DNA of 64,000 nucleotides, taken from assembly GCF_002104765.1 (NCBI RefSeq), contig NZ_NCXM01000016.1, positions 1 to 64,000 of the forward strand, in the 5' to 3' direction. This DNA comes from Mycolicibacterium vulneris. GTDB lineage: Bacteria > Actinomycetota > Actinomycetes > Mycobacteriales > Mycobacteriaceae. The notes beneath the pieces were generated by a model. It saw only the letters and a list, made by a program, of their open reading frames with translations. It did no database searches and was not told the DNA's origin. This document shows positions 52,323 through 60,544 of this stretch, piece by piece (within the stretch, counting starts at the first letter, position 1; each line of letters begins with the position of its first letter). Both the position numbers and the translations under genes were made by a program.

Positions 52323-52790
52323 GTGAAGCGTCAACTGACGGTGGCGGTGGCCGGTGCGGCAATTCTTGCCGCGGGAATATCGGGCTGTTCAAGCAACAAA
52401 TCAAATGGCGTTTCGACCTCGGTGCCGGGAGGCTCCGTGTCGGCCGGCGGCAACAACTCGTCGAAGGTCATCATCGACGGCAAGGACCAGAACGTCCAAG
52501 GCACCACTATTTGCACCAAGGCCGGCGGCAACATCTCAATCGCGGTCGGTGGGAACCAGACCGGGATCAGCGTCGTGCTCGCCGACGCCAATCCGCTCGC
52601 GGTGAAGGCGGTCCAGCTCGGCAACGTCAACGGCGTGACGCTTCAGTACGCACAAGGTAGCCAGGGCAATGCCTCGGCGACCAAGGACGGCAACACCTAC
52701 AAGATCACCGGCAGCGCCACCGGCGTCGACATGGCGAACCCGATGCAGCAGGTGAACAAGCCGTTCGAAATCGACGCGACTTGCTCCTGA
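52323..52790 (+). CDS. lpqH: LpqH, 19-kDa lipoprotein antigen
   Basis: A 155-residue lipoprotein, the homologue of the 19-kDa antigen (Rv3763). The signal ends in ISGC with lipidated Cys22; a Ser/Gly/Asn-rich linker follows, then the conserved [38 protein letters not shown] and [18 protein letters not shown]. It is anchored to the cell envelope and is a TLR2 agonist in M. tuberculosis. The linker is not the Thr-rich type of M. tuberculosis. GTG start preceded by AAAGGAG. Converges with tcrY by 1 bp. Confidence 0.96.
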   Translation: MKRQLTVAVAGAAILAAGISGCSSNKSNGVSTSVPGGSVSAGGNNSSKVIIDGKDQNVQGTTICTKAGGNISIAVGGNQTGISVVLADANPLAVKAVQLGNVNGVTLQYAQGSQGNASATKDGNTYKITGSATGVDMANPMQQVNKPFEIDATCS

Positions 52791-52791
52791 C

Positions 52792-54300
52792 CTAACCGAC
52801 AGCGGGCGGTTGCCATCCGTTGGGTGGCAACCGCACCGTGAATTCGGTACGACCCGGCGCGCTGTCCACCGCGATAGTTCCGTTGTGCGCCTTGACAACC
52901 GCCGAGGCGATCGCCAGGCCCAGCCCGGTACTGCCGCCCTTGCGAGAACGCGACGAGTCACCGCGGGCGAACCGTTCGAAAACCTCGGATTGCAGCGCCG
53001 CCGGGATGCCGGGCCCGTTGTCGATCACCTGCAGCACGGTGTGCGACGGCTCGGCGCTCAACCGCGTCGTCACGACGGTGCCCGCCCCGGTGTGGACCCG
53101 GGCGTTGGCAAGCAGATTGGCCAGCACCTGGTGTAGCCGCGCCGCATCCCCGGTGACGACCACCGGCTCTTCGGGCAGGTCGAGTTCCCATTGATGATCG
53201 GGCCCGGCGACGTGAGCGTCGCTGACCGCGTCCACCGCCAACCGCGACAGATCCACCGGTTCGCGTTCCAGCGGACGGCCGGAGTCCAGGCGGGCCAGCA
53301 GCAGCAGGTCCTCGACAAGGCGCGTCATCCGCTCGGTCTCGGAGGCCACCCGGCTCATCGCCTGCGCCACCGCCTCGCGGTCGTCGCCCATCCGTTGAGT
53401 CAGTTCGGTGTAGCCGCGGATCGCCGCCAGCGGCGTACGCAGCTCGTGGCTGGCGTCGGCGACGAATTGGCGAACCCGCGTCTCGCTGGCCTGCCGCGCC
53501 GACAGCGCCGCCGCGATGTGGTCCAGCATCTGGTTGAGGGCCGCGCCGAGTTGCCCCACCTCGGTGGAGGGGTTCGCGTCGGATTCGCGCACCCGCACCG
53601 GGAGTTCGACCTCGCCGCGCGCCAGAGGCAAGCCGGCTACCTCGCTCGCCGTTTGCGCGACGCGACGCAGGGGCGCCAGCGCCCGCCTGATGATGACCAC
53701 ACCGGCCGTGGTCGCGGCAACCAGCGCGATGACGGTGACAATCCCGAAGATGACCAGCATCCGCATCAGGGTGGCGTCGATGTTGGCCATCGACAGGCCG
53801 GTGACGATGACATCGCCGCCGTTGCGGCTCGGGGCCGCGACCACCCGGTAGCGGCCCAGCCCGTCGAGGCTCAGGGTCACCGGCTTGCGGCTGTCGGCGA
53901 TCCCGGACAGCTGCAGCTGGGCGGTCGGGGTCAGCTCGGCCCGGTCGCCGCTGCTCGTCGTGTAGCCGGCATCCACCGTGTTCCCGTGGCTGACGACCGC
54001 TGCCACCATGCCCGCCGGTTGGCCCGGGGCGTCCAGGAATCGCGGGCCGGGGCCCGGCCTCGGATAGACGTGTTGATGCCGCCAGCCCGAGTGCGGCGGC
54101 TCGGGATACATGAGCGCCGAGCGGTAGGAGGTGCCGGCAAGCTGCCCGTCGAGCTGGGCCACCAGGTGATGCAGCAGCGCCAGTTCGGTCGCCGCGGTGA
54201 TGCCCACGCAGACGAGCGCCAACACGACGATCTGACCGACCAGCAGCCGCAGGCGAAGCGACCAGGCCCTTCGCGTGTCAGCGGGCCGGCTTGAGGACAT
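52792..54300 (-). CDS. tcrY: TcrY sensor histidine kinase
   Basis: A 502-residue membrane kinase: two transmembrane helices (about 19-41 and 178-205) flanking an extracytoplasmic sensor, a HAMP-like linker (LAPLRRVAQTASEVAGLP), the phosphoacceptor ASHELRTPL with His285, and an ATPase domain with DNGPGIP and GSTGLGLAIAS. It phosphorylates TcrX. It is slightly longer than the M. tuberculosis protein at the N-terminus. It overlaps tcrX by 23 bp. Confidence 0.94.
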   Translation of the reverse strand: MSSSRPADTRRAWSLRLRLLVGQIVVLALVCVGITAATELALLHHLVAQLDGQLAGTSYRSALMYPEPPHSGWRHQHVYPRPGPGPRFLDAPGQPAGMVAAVVSHGNTVDAGYTTSSGDRAELTPTAQLQLSGIADSRKPVTLSLDGLGRYRVVAAPSRNGGDVIVTGLSMANIDATLMRMLVIFGIVTVIALVAATTAGVVIIRRALAPLRRVAQTASEVAGLPLARGEVELPVRVRESDANPSTEVGQLGAALNQMLDHIAAALSARQASETRVRQFVADASHELRTPLAAIRGYTELTQRMGDDREAVAQAMSRVASETERMTRLVEDLLLLARLDSGRPLEREPVDLSRLAVDAVSDAHVAGPDHQWELDLPEEPVVVTGDAARLHQVLANLLANARVHTGAGTVVTTRLSAEPSHTVLQVIDNGPGIPAALQSEVFERFARGDSSRSRKGGSTGLGLAIASAVVKAHNGTIAVDSAPGRTEFTVRLPPNGWQPPAVG

Positions 54301-54982
54301 AACCCGCGCCGCGCAGCGTGTGGATCATCGGTTCCCGGCCGTTGTCGATCTTCTTGCGCAGGTATGAAATGTAAAGCTCGACGATGTTGGACCGGCCGCC
54401 GAAGTCGTAACTCCATACCCGGTCCAGGATTTGGGCTTTACTCAGCACCCGCTTGGAGTTGCGCATCATGAATCGCAACAGCTCAAACTCGGTGGAGGTC
54501 AACGAGATTGGCTCACCCGCCCGGGTGACCTCATGACTGTCCTCGTCGAGCACGAGGTCGCCGACCACCAGTTGCGCGCCGCTGTCCACCGTCGTCACAC
54601 CGGTGCGGCGCAACAGCGCGCGCAGGCGCAGCACGACTTCTTCGATGCTGAACGGTTTGGTGACATAGTCGTCGCCGCCCGCCGTCAGGCCGGCGATGCG
54701 ATCTTCCACCGCGTCCTTGGCAGTCAGCAACAGCACCGGCAGTTGCGGGTTCTCTTCGCGAAGTTTGTGCAAGACGTCAAGGCCGCTCATGTCGGGCAGC
54801 ATCACGTCCAGAACAACCACATCGGGTCGCTGCGAGCGGGCGTTCGCGATGGCCGATGCCCCGTCACCGGCGGTGGATATGTTCCAGCCCTCATACCGCA
54901 GTGCCATCGACACCATGTCGGCCAGGACAGATTCGTCGTCTACGACCAAAACGTTGATGGGGTTGCCGTCTGCACGACACAT
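54278..54982 (-). CDS. tcrX: TcrX response regulator
   Basis: A 234-residue OmpR-family regulator: receiver domain with Asp59 as phosphorylation site (VVVLDVMLPDMSG) and Lys in LLLTAKDAVEDR, then a winged-helix domain (LTSTEFELLRFMMRNSKRVL, and NIVELYISYLRKKID). The ATG at 54982 gives the Rv3765c length; a GTG at 55018 would add 12 residues. In M. tuberculosis TcrXY responds to iron limitation. A 16-bp palindrome lies just upstream. Confidence 0.92.
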   Translation of the reverse strand: MCRADGNPINVLVVDDESVLADMVSMALRYEGWNISTAGDGASAIANARSQRPDVVVLDVMLPDMSGLDVLHKLREENPQLPVLLLTAKDAVEDRIAGLTAGGDDYVTKPFSIEEVVLRLRALLRRTGVTTVDSGAQLVVGDLVLDEDSHEVTRAGEPISLTSTEFELLRFMMRNSKRVLSKAQILDRVWSYDFGGRSNIVELYISYLRKKIDNGREPMIHTLRGAGYVLKPAR

Positions 54983-55081
54983 AACAACCCGCTCTACTGA
55001 GGCTCGGGGCTGCGTCACAAGTTCCAGTATCCGCCGCGGACTGAGGCAAAGCTATGCCGAACCTATGCTTATCCTGTGAAA

Positions 55082-55097
55082 CGAGTCGCGCGACTCG
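55082..55097. promoter_or_regulatory. 16-bp perfect palindrome upstream of tcrX
   Basis: CGAGTCGCGCGACTCG is a perfect palindrome, 100 bp upstream of tcrX and 17 bp beyond the DUF6131 stop. It may be an operator or part of a terminator for the small gene; no T-run follows. Confidence 0.4.
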
Positions 55098-55114
55098 ATA
55101 CTCCAGTCGAATTG

Positions 55115-55270
55115 TTAATACCAGTAGCGGCGGCCGGCGACGGGGCGACCGATCGAGCCCAGGATCCACAGGACCGCGCCGATGACCAACAGCACGATAC
55201 CCAGAGTGGTCAGGATGGGTACGTGGAAGAAATAACCGAGAATAAGCAGGACAATTCCTAAGATAACCAT
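55115..55270 (-). CDS. DUF6131-type small hydrophobic membrane protein
   Basis: A 51-residue protein of mostly two membrane segments (VILGIVLLILGYFFHVPILT, then LGIVLLVIGAVLWILGSIG) and a short RRYWY tail. It matches the pattern of the actinobacterial DUF6131 family. AAAGGA precedes the ATG at 55270, which fixes the start. Function unknown. Same strand as the small membrane protein at 55293 and probably transcribed with it. Confidence 0.8.
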   Translation of the reverse strand: MVILGIVLLILGYFFHVPILTTLGIVLLVIGAVLWILGSIGRPVAGRRYWY

Positions 55271-55292
55271 GTCGATTCCTTTGGTTGAGCGG

Positions 55293-55520
55293 TTAGGCGT
55301 TGATTGATTGCATTGAACTTGGTTGCGGCAGATGGCAATCCGTGACTTTTGGATTGACACCGAAGTAATTCAAGGGTCCCGCGATTACGGTCACCGCAAC
55401 CGTGCCCGCCGAGGCGCAAGATGTGTTGTCGTTTTTGAAGTAATCGCGCTGCCACGCCGCGAAGACTCCGATTAGCAACCACACCAAAGCAACCGTTCCG
55501 ATGATCCCGCTGCCACGCAT
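55293..55520 (-). CDS. small conserved mycobacterial membrane protein
   Basis: A 75-residue protein with one N-terminal membrane segment (GIIGTVALVWLLIGVFAAWQ) and an extracytoplasmic tail with two cysteines (TSCASAGT and TDCHLP). GGAGGT lies 5 nt before the ATG at 55520, which is decisive. Similar short proteins are common in mycobacteria; the role is unknown. Confidence 0.8.
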   Translation of the reverse strand: MRGSGIIGTVALVWLLIGVFAAWQRDYFKNDNTSCASAGTVAVTVIAGPLNYFGVNPKVTDCHLPQPSSMQSINA

Positions 55521-55637
55521 CGTGACCTCCAATGTGGTCGAGAAGAAGTTTTCTCGTGGACGAGAAGTTACCCGTTCGACTTATGTCTAAACATGCAATG
55601 GGTTATGCGGCAGTACTTGTCGGCGCAGCTCGCGGGG

Positions 55638-56048
55638 CTAGAGGTGGTCTGCGAGCCAGGTGGCGGCCCGCTTCTTCGACGCCCGGGACAACCAGGCGTC
55701 CTGAATCAGCTCAGCTAATTCCGTTCTGCTGATTTCCGCCAGCCGACTGGCCCGCACCAGGACCGAAGGATGACCGTCGAAATGGTCCGTGGTGAAGAAC
55801 GGCGACGTGGGATCGGAGACCAACGCCAACTTGTCGCTCTCCGATTCCACCCAGAGCATGATCACGTCCGGATAGCGTTCGCCGGTGTCCGGATCGGCAG
55901 CGTCCGGCCGGGGTGTCCGGAAGAAGACGAACGACTTGCCGCCGACCTGGTAGATGGCGTTGCCCTTGGGACCCTCCAGGCGCTGAACGTGCGGCATCGC
56001 GGCGGCGATCTCACGCACGTCGTCGAGCCGCGCGCATCGTGCAGGCAT
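55638..56048 (-). CDS. MmcQ/YjbR family DNA-binding-like protein
   Basis: A 136-residue MmcQ/YjbR-type protein: VREIAAAMPHVQRLEG, YQVGGKSFVFFRTPRPDA, SDPTSPFFTTDHFDGHPSVL and LIQDAWLSRASKKRAATWL. The fold resembles a CyaY-like module; cytoplasmic, function unknown. It stands alone between the small membrane gene and the methyltransferase, all on the same strand. Confidence 0.85.
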   Translation of the reverse strand: MPARCARLDDVREIAAAMPHVQRLEGPKGNAIYQVGGKSFVFFRTPRPDAADPDTGERYPDVIMLWVESESDKLALVSDPTSPFFTTDHFDGHPSVLVRASRLAEISRTELAELIQDAWLSRASKKRAATWLADHL

Positions 56049-56110
56049 AACGGCGAGCGTACCGACCGCTCGCGACGGTGGCGAGAGACGTTGCGGCTAA
56101 GGGGGTTTGA

Positions 56111-57055
56111 TCAGCCCGCCGCCCGCTGCGCAGACACGTAGAGGGTGGGCGGCATCGAGTCCTCCGCGCCCTGCGGAACGCGGCGGCCGTAGCGGACCAT
56201 CAAGTCCGCGAACGACGCCGTCGTGACGTCCCAGCCGTGGTCACGCAGCCAGCCGTCGACGGGCGTGCGCTCCTCCGCGTACCAGAGGTCGTCGAAGTCG
56301 GTGATCTCGGCGTTGACCAGTTCGGCGGCCGCGGCCCGCATCCGTCGCATGTCGTCGCGCTGGCGCTGCACACGAGCGGGATCGGTGAAGCCCGCGTCGG
56401 GCACGTTGGATGCCAGCCGACTGCCCGCAGCGCTCAGCGAGTCGATCCGCTCGAACAGCAGGTCCTGGGCCTGCGCCGGCAGGTAGCGAACCAGTCCCTC
56501 GGCCGACCAGACCGCCGGCTTGGAGGCGTCAAATCCCGCCTGCTGCAATGCTTTCGGCCAATCCTGGCGCAGATCGATCGGAACGTTGACCAGCTGCGCC
56601 TTGGGCTCCGCCCCGTGCTCACGCAGCGTCTTGGATTTGAACTCCAGCACCTTGGGCTGGTCGAGCTCGTAGACGACCGTACCGTCGGGCCACGGGAGGC
56701 GCCAGCTGCGTGCGTCCAGGCCGGCCGCCAGGATCACCACCTGCCGAACGCCGGCGTCCGCGGCGCCGAGGAAGAACTCGTCGAAGAACGCCGTCCGGGT
56801 CGCCATGAAGTCGACCATCAGCTGAAGGCGATCGCGCAGATCCGGCTCGATGTCGCCCGCCTTGGCCAGCAGCGCCGGATCGGCGTAGATGCTCCACATG
56901 CCCTCGCCCGCGGCGTCGACGAACACGCGCGCGAACGGATCGTTGATCAGTGGGTTCTCGCTCTCGGTTTCGGCCGCGCGAGCTGCGGCGACACCCAGCG
57001 CCGTGGCGCCCACGCTCTGAGTGATCTCCCAGGAATCATTGTCGGTCCGCGGCAT
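56111..57055 (-). CDS. class I SAM-dependent methyltransferase (PPM/TIGR00027 family, Rv3767c-like)
   Basis: A 314-residue methyltransferase of the mycobacterial paralogue family: [60 protein letters not shown] and [20 protein letters not shown]. The SAM-binding loop is the [11 protein letters not shown] segment. Rv3767c has the same length and position. Substrate unknown; O-methylation is typical of related leucine carboxyl/PPM methyltransferases. Divergent from the SnoaL-like gene. Confidence 0.92.
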   Translation of the reverse strand: MPRTDNDSWEITQSVGATALGVAAARAAETESENPLINDPFARVFVDAAGEGMWSIYADPALLAKAGDIEPDLRDRLQLMVDFMATRTAFFDEFFLGAADAGVRQVVILAAGLDARSWRLPWPDGTVVYELDQPKVLEFKSKTLREHGAEPKAQLVNVPIDLRQDWPKALQQAGFDASKPAVWSAEGLVRYLPAQAQDLLFERIDSLSAAGSRLASNVPDAGFTDPARVQRQRDDMRRMRAAAAELVNAEITDFDDLWYAEERTPVDGWLRDHGWDVTTASFADLMVRYGRRVPQGAEDSMPPTLYVSAQRAAG

Positions 57056-57180
57056 CGCCAGTTCCCTTCCCCAGAAAGTAAGTTATGCACACTATTCTTC
57101 CAGCCGCCGCCGCCCGGGGCCGCCCGTCGCCCCTGCCCTAGTCTTTTTCTCAGACGGTCCACAGGTTGCAAGGGAGTGCC

Positions 57181-57537
57181 ATGACGACCACCCCGCGCAC
57201 GCCGCAGGAGGTGTTCGCCCACCACGGCACCGCGCTGGCCGCGGGCGACCTCGACGAGATCGTCGTCGACTACGGCGAGGATTCGGTGGTGCTCAGCCCC
57301 GCCGGCACCGCCCGCGGCAGGGATGCCATCCGGACCGTCTTCGCGACATTGCTCGCCGATCTGCCGGATGCGCGGTGGGACTTGCGGACTCAGCTGTTCG
57401 ACGGGAACGTGCTGTTCCTGGAGTGGACCGCCGATTCGCCCGTCAACCGGGTTGACGACGGTGTTGACACCTTCGTGTTCCGCGACGGCATGATCCGAGC
57501 GCAGACCGTCCGATACACGCCGCACCCGAAGGGCTGA
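57181..57537 (+). CDS. SnoaL/NTF2-like protein (Rv3768-like)
   Basis: A 118-residue cone-shaped NTF2-like protein: EVFAHHGTALAAGDLDEIVV, DYGEDSVVLSPAGTARGRDA and a paired sheet. The AGGGAG before the ATG at 57181 supports the start. Family members include isomerases, cyclases and binding proteins; the role here is unknown. It lies 3 bp before the phosphotransferase gene. Confidence 0.85.
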   Translation: MTTTPRTPQEVFAHHGTALAAGDLDEIVVDYGEDSVVLSPAGTARGRDAIRTVFATLLADLPDARWDLRTQLFDGNVLFLEWTADSPVNRVDDGVDTFVFRDGMIRAQTVRYTPHPKG

Positions 57538-57540
57538 GAA

Positions 57541-58575
57541 GTGGATTACGTCAACCTGGAAGCCGTAGCGGAGTGGATGTCCGGGCAGGGGCTCGGCGAG
57601 GGGCCGCTGCAGGACGTTTCCAACGTCACCGGCGGAACCCAGAACGTGATGCTGCGATTCACCCGGGCCGGCCGCCCGTACGTGCTGCGGCGCGGACCAC
57701 GGCACCTGCGCCCACGCAGCAACAGCGTGATCTTGCGGGAGACGAAAGTCCTTGCTGCACTGGCGGGTTCCGACGTTCCTCATCCCCACCTGATCGCCGC
57801 CTGCGAGGACCCGGGTGTGCTGGGCGATGCCGTCTTCTACCTGATGGACCCGGTCGACGGCTTCAACGCGGGCGAAGGCCTGTTACCGCTGCACGCCGGC
57901 GATGCCAAGATCCGGCACGGCATGGGCCTGTCGATGGCCGACGCGCTGGCCAAGCTGGGCGCAGTCGACCACGTCGCGGTGGGTCTCGCGGATTTCGGCA
58001 AGCCCGAGGGCTTCCTGGAACGTCAGGTGCCGCGCTGGCTCTCGGAGCTGGAGTCCTACAACGAGTACGACGGCTACCCCGGGCCCGACATCCCCGGCAT
58101 CGAGGAGGTCTCGGCCTGGCTGGACCGGCACCGGCCGGCCAACTGGACGCCGGGCATCATGCACGGGGACTACCACGCCGCCAACGTGATGTTCTCCCGC
58201 ACCGGGCCCGACGTGGTCGCGATCGTCGACTGGGAGATGTGCACCATCGGCGACCCACTGCTGGATCTGGGCTGGCTGCTGGCCACCTGGCGCCAGTCCG
58301 ACGGTTCCAGCGTCTTCAGCCACGCGCTGGGCGGCCAGGACGGATTGGCCAGCACCGAGGAGCTCCTCGAGCGCTACGCCGCCAACACCACCCGCGACCT
58401 GTCCCACATCACCTGGTACACCGTGCTGGCCTGCTTCAAGCTCGGGATCGTGATCGAGGGGACGCTGGCCCGGGCCTGCGCCGGCAAGGCGGAGAAGGAG
58501 GTCGGCGACCAGTTGCACGCGGCCACGGTGCATCTGTTCGAGCGGGCGCTGGGCCTCATCTCCGACGAGGGATGA
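57541..58575 (+). CDS. APH-family phosphotransferase
   Basis: The 344-residue paralogue of the genes at 43409 and 45475: SNVTGGTQNVMLRF, GIMHGDYHAANVMF and VDWEMCTIGDPLLDLGW. It starts at GTG 57541, 3 bp after the SnoaL-like gene. A decayed partial copy of its 3' end lies 1 kb downstream at 59358. The likely substrate is a small hydroxylated molecule or acyl-CoA derivative; antibiotic phosphorylation is not supported by anything here. Confidence 0.88.
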   Translation: MDYVNLEAVAEWMSGQGLGEGPLQDVSNVTGGTQNVMLRFTRAGRPYVLRRGPRHLRPRSNSVILRETKVLAALAGSDVPHPHLIAACEDPGVLGDAVFYLMDPVDGFNAGEGLLPLHAGDAKIRHGMGLSMADALAKLGAVDHVAVGLADFGKPEGFLERQVPRWLSELESYNEYDGYPGPDIPGIEEVSAWLDRHRPANWTPGIMHGDYHAANVMFSRTGPDVVAIVDWEMCTIGDPLLDLGWLLATWRQSDGSSVFSHALGGQDGLASTEELLERYAANTTRDLSHITWYTVLACFKLGIVIEGTLARACAGKAEKEVGDQLHAATVHLFERALGLISDEG

Positions 58576-58594
58576 CCGACTACCATCTCCTCTC

Positions 58595-59074
58595 GTGCCG
58601 CCCTATCCCGAGGAACCGGATTACTACTCCGAGCCCACCGCGTCCGCGCGGTACGGCGGGTCTTACGAACCCGAGCCGCAACCGCCGGAGCCTCCCACGC
58701 CGTGGTACCGCCGTCCGGCGGCGCTGGTCGCGACCGGCGCCATCGGGGTCATCCTGCTGGCCGCCCTGGTATACGCGGTGGTCAAGCTCACCAGCGGCTC
58801 GCACGCGCCCAGCCCCGCCACGACGACGCCCGTCCCGTCCACCACCGCGCCGGTGACCACCACGGAGCGGGCGCCGCGGCATCACGGGGGCGGCGGCGGT
58901 GGCGCGCCGACCGAGACGGTGACCGAGACGGCCCCGCCGCCGAGCACCGACACTCCCACGACGACGGAGCCGCCCACCACGGCAGCACCGAGCACGGAAA
59001 CCAGCACCGTCACGCAGACCGTGACCGAACCGCCCCGCCGGGGGCCGTTTCAGCCGTTCCAGCCGCGCCCCTAG
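58595..59074 (+). CDS. membrane-anchored Thr/Pro-rich protein
   Basis: A 159-residue protein with an acidic Pro/Glu/Tyr-rich cytoplasmic start, one membrane helix (AALVATGAIGVILLAALVYA), and a long extracytoplasmic Thr/Pro/Glu-rich tail with TTT, TET and TVTETAPP runs, possibly O-mannosylated. GTG start, 19 bp after the phosphotransferase stop, so likely co-transcribed. Function unknown; a low-complexity surface linker. Confidence 0.75.
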   Translation: MPPYPEEPDYYSEPTASARYGGSYEPEPQPPEPPTPWYRRPAALVATGAIGVILLAALVYAVVKLTSGSHAPSPATTTPVPSTTAPVTTTERAPRHHGGGGGGAPTETVTETAPPPSTDTPTTTEPPTTAAPSTETSTVTQTVTEPPRRGPFQPFQPRP

Positions 59075-59084
59075 CGCGGACGAC

Positions 59085-59303
59085 ATGCACGCGAGCGGCG
59101 GCCTGTGCCGCCCGGCATCGGCAGCGGATGCGGCTGCGTGCGTTGCCATTTACCGGCCGTACGTCGAGCACACGGTCATCAGCTGGGAAACCGACCCAAC
59201 GGGCAGCTGGCATGACGTCGCGTGGCTACAGCTTGACCTGTCCGCTGCCGCACCGGATGAAGCGCGTGTGGCCGTGCCCGCAGTGGTCAGCGAAACCCCT
59301 TAG
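59085..59303 (+). pseudogene. GNAT acetyltransferase remnant with large internal deletion
   Basis: The 72-codon frame begins RPASAADAAACVAIYRPYVE and HTVISWETDP, the start of phosphinothricin-type GNAT acetyltransferases. It passes directly into GSWHDVAWLQLDLSAAAPDE, which resembles the end of the same family (HDVAWLQLDL). About 110 residues, including the acetyl-CoA loop, are missing. The tail (VAVPAVVSETP) is unrelated. No function can remain. Confidence 0.75.
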
Positions 59304-59357
59304 CGTCACCGCGGCCGCGCGGGCGTACGGATTGTCCCGCCAACACATCTACACCAA

Positions 59358-59547
59358 CTCGGCGGCGTCGACGCCGTCGCCCCCGACGAGCTCTTCGAGC
59401 GCTACGCCGCCCGCTTCAAGCTCGGGATCGTGATCCAGAGGACCGCCCCGGGCCTACGCCGGTAAGGCGAAGGAGGCCGACGACCGCCTGCACGCGGCAA
59501 CGGTGCGCCTGTTCGAGCGGGCGCCGGGCCTCATCTCCAACTACTGA
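59358..59547 (+). pseudogene. decayed partial duplicate of the 3' end of the APH-like gene
   Basis: Read from 59358 this gives LGGVDAVAPDELFERYAA then RFKLGIVIQRT, followed by a frameshift and HAATVRLFERAPGLISNY-like sequence. It matches the last quarter of the intact gene at 57541 (ELLERYAA, FKLGIVIEGT, HAATVHLFERALGLIS), with about 60 bp removed between YAA and the next FKLG and a small deletion near 59449. Similarity at the DNA level is high. The upstream 50 bp (AAARAYGLSRQHIY) may be a fragment of an integrase HTH, but this is weak. Confidence 0.8.
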
Positions 59548-59550
59548 TTG

Positions 59551-59910
59551 ATCCGGACGTGAGAAATATGCTCGATTAATTTACTTTGCTATGTCGCTTT
59601 AATTGCGGTGACACAGGTGATCAAAATGAATTCAGCACAGACAATCTGCTGGGTAAGTCCTAGCGATGATCATGACACACTGAAGTACGGATGTACTCGA
59701 ATCAGTAGATCAGTTTATACGCGATGATCTGCGCAGATAAGCATTTCTGTAAATACTGATATCCGTAATGCGCGAACATCATAACCTCATGAGACCACTA
59801 TGTCTACGGCTAGGTTTATCAGCTTTATTGGTCCTTTTTATTAGCCGATATTCAGGGTTAGCCCTTAGCGTTCTTGGTGTCAGTCCCGAGAAGAAATGAA
59901 GGAGCAGCAA
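59551..59910. other. AT-rich non-coding segment upstream of the His-rich gene
   Basis: A gene-free stretch. A hand count of 59581-59880 gives 126 G+C in 300 (42%), far below the surrounding DNA. It contains the perfect 12-bp palindrome ATCTGCGCAGAT at 59727-59738 and several shorter ones (ATGATCAT, GTAC pairs). It directly precedes the His-rich gene and should hold its promoter. A regulatory leader, a small RNA or imported DNA are the options. No clear -10/-35 was fixed. Confidence 0.55.
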
Positions 59911-60150
59911 ATGTCGATTTCCCTGGTTTCAGCCCGCACCGCTATCGCAGGTGCAGTAGGTGCCGGCGCGCTGAGTGGAGCGATGCTGTTCGGCGCCATC
60001 CCGATGGCGCAGGCTGCCTCGACGCCCGCCCCCGCCGATGCGGCCACCTCGGCTCCTGCGGTCGCGCCGGGCACCGCCCAGGTCGCGCCCGCGTTCTTCG
60101 GGATTCACCACCACCACGACCACCACCACGGCGGCATCCACATCGCGTAG
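59911..60150 (+). CDS. small secreted protein with His-rich C-terminus
   Basis: A 79-residue precursor. It has a signal-like segment (SARTAIAGAVGAGALSGAML to about 35, cleavage near AQA-AS) and an Ala/Pro/Thr-rich middle. The C-terminus reads FFGIHHHHDHHHGGIHIA, with eight His in 13 residues. AAGGAG lies at ideal distance before the ATG at 59911. The His cluster suggests binding of Ni, Zn, Cu or heme outside the membrane, which is inference. Bracketed by an AT-rich leader and a strong hairpin. Not recognised as a named family. Confidence 0.75.
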   Translation: MSISLVSARTAIAGAVGAGALSGAMLFGAIPMAQAASTPAPADAATSAPAVAPGTAQVAPAFFGIHHHHDHHHGGIHIA

Positions 60151-60193
60151 GCCCTGAGCCGGGTGACATCCCGGCAAGCCCCGCGCCGAATAT

Positions 60194-60235
60194 AGGTTTA
60201 TGCCGATCTGACAACCGTCAGGTCGGCATAAACCT
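60194..60235. terminator. 19-bp hairpin, probable bidirectional terminator
   Basis: AGGTTTATGCCGATCTGAC (60194-60212), loop AACC, then GTCAGGTCGGCATAAACCT (60217-60235) pair over 19 positions with one T-G wobble. It lies between the His-rich gene stop and the 3' end of the convergent tRNA-Arg. There is no long T-run, but the arms are strong and the site is right for both units. Confidence 0.7.
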
Positions 60236-60256
60236 GTTACGGAAGCTTGAGGTGAG

Positions 60257-60329
60257 CGCGCCCGAAGGGATTCGAACCCCTAACCTTCTGATCCGTAGTC
60301 AGATGCTCTATCCGTTGAGCTACGGGCGC
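60257..60329 (-). tRNA. argV: tRNA-Arg (anticodon ACG)
   Basis: A 73-nt tRNA on the minus strand. Acceptor GCGCCCG/CGGGCGC, anticodon loop with ACG, T-loop GTTCGAATC. CCA is not encoded. ACG is the TadA substrate, and tadA is also in this window. Confidence 0.95.
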
Positions 60330-60372
60330 TTGTTCTTCAGTTGTCGTTCCGTGTTGCCGCTAAAGGATCTAG

Positions 60373-60461
60373 CGGAGGCGAGAGGATTTGAACCTCCGGT
60401 CCCCTTTGAGGGGGACAACTCATTAGCAGTGAGCCCCATTCGGCCGCTCTGGCACGCCTCC
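60373..60461 (-). tRNA. serX: tRNA-Ser (anticodon GCT)
   Basis: An 89-nt class II tRNA on the minus strand. Acceptor GGAGGCG/CGCCTCC, anticodon loop with GCT, long variable arm with CCCC/GGGG pairing, T-loop GTTCAAATC. CCA is not encoded. It lies 43 nt from tRNA-Arg and diverges from hisC2. Confidence 0.95.
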
Positions 60462-60544
60462 CTTGGACTTTCTGAGGGTACCGACCCCTTTCCGGTCACG
60501 CGGAACCGGCCATACTGTACACAGTCGAGACATAGACTGTCGAA

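Noticed and set aside
57573..58856. 427-codon frame across the APH and Thr-rich genes
   Set aside because: Low-complexity out-of-frame translation.
59281..59357. Insertion-sequence fragment with an integrase-like HTH
   Set aside because: Only about 15 residues (AAARAYGLSRQHIY) fit and no inverted ends were found; kept as a remark only.
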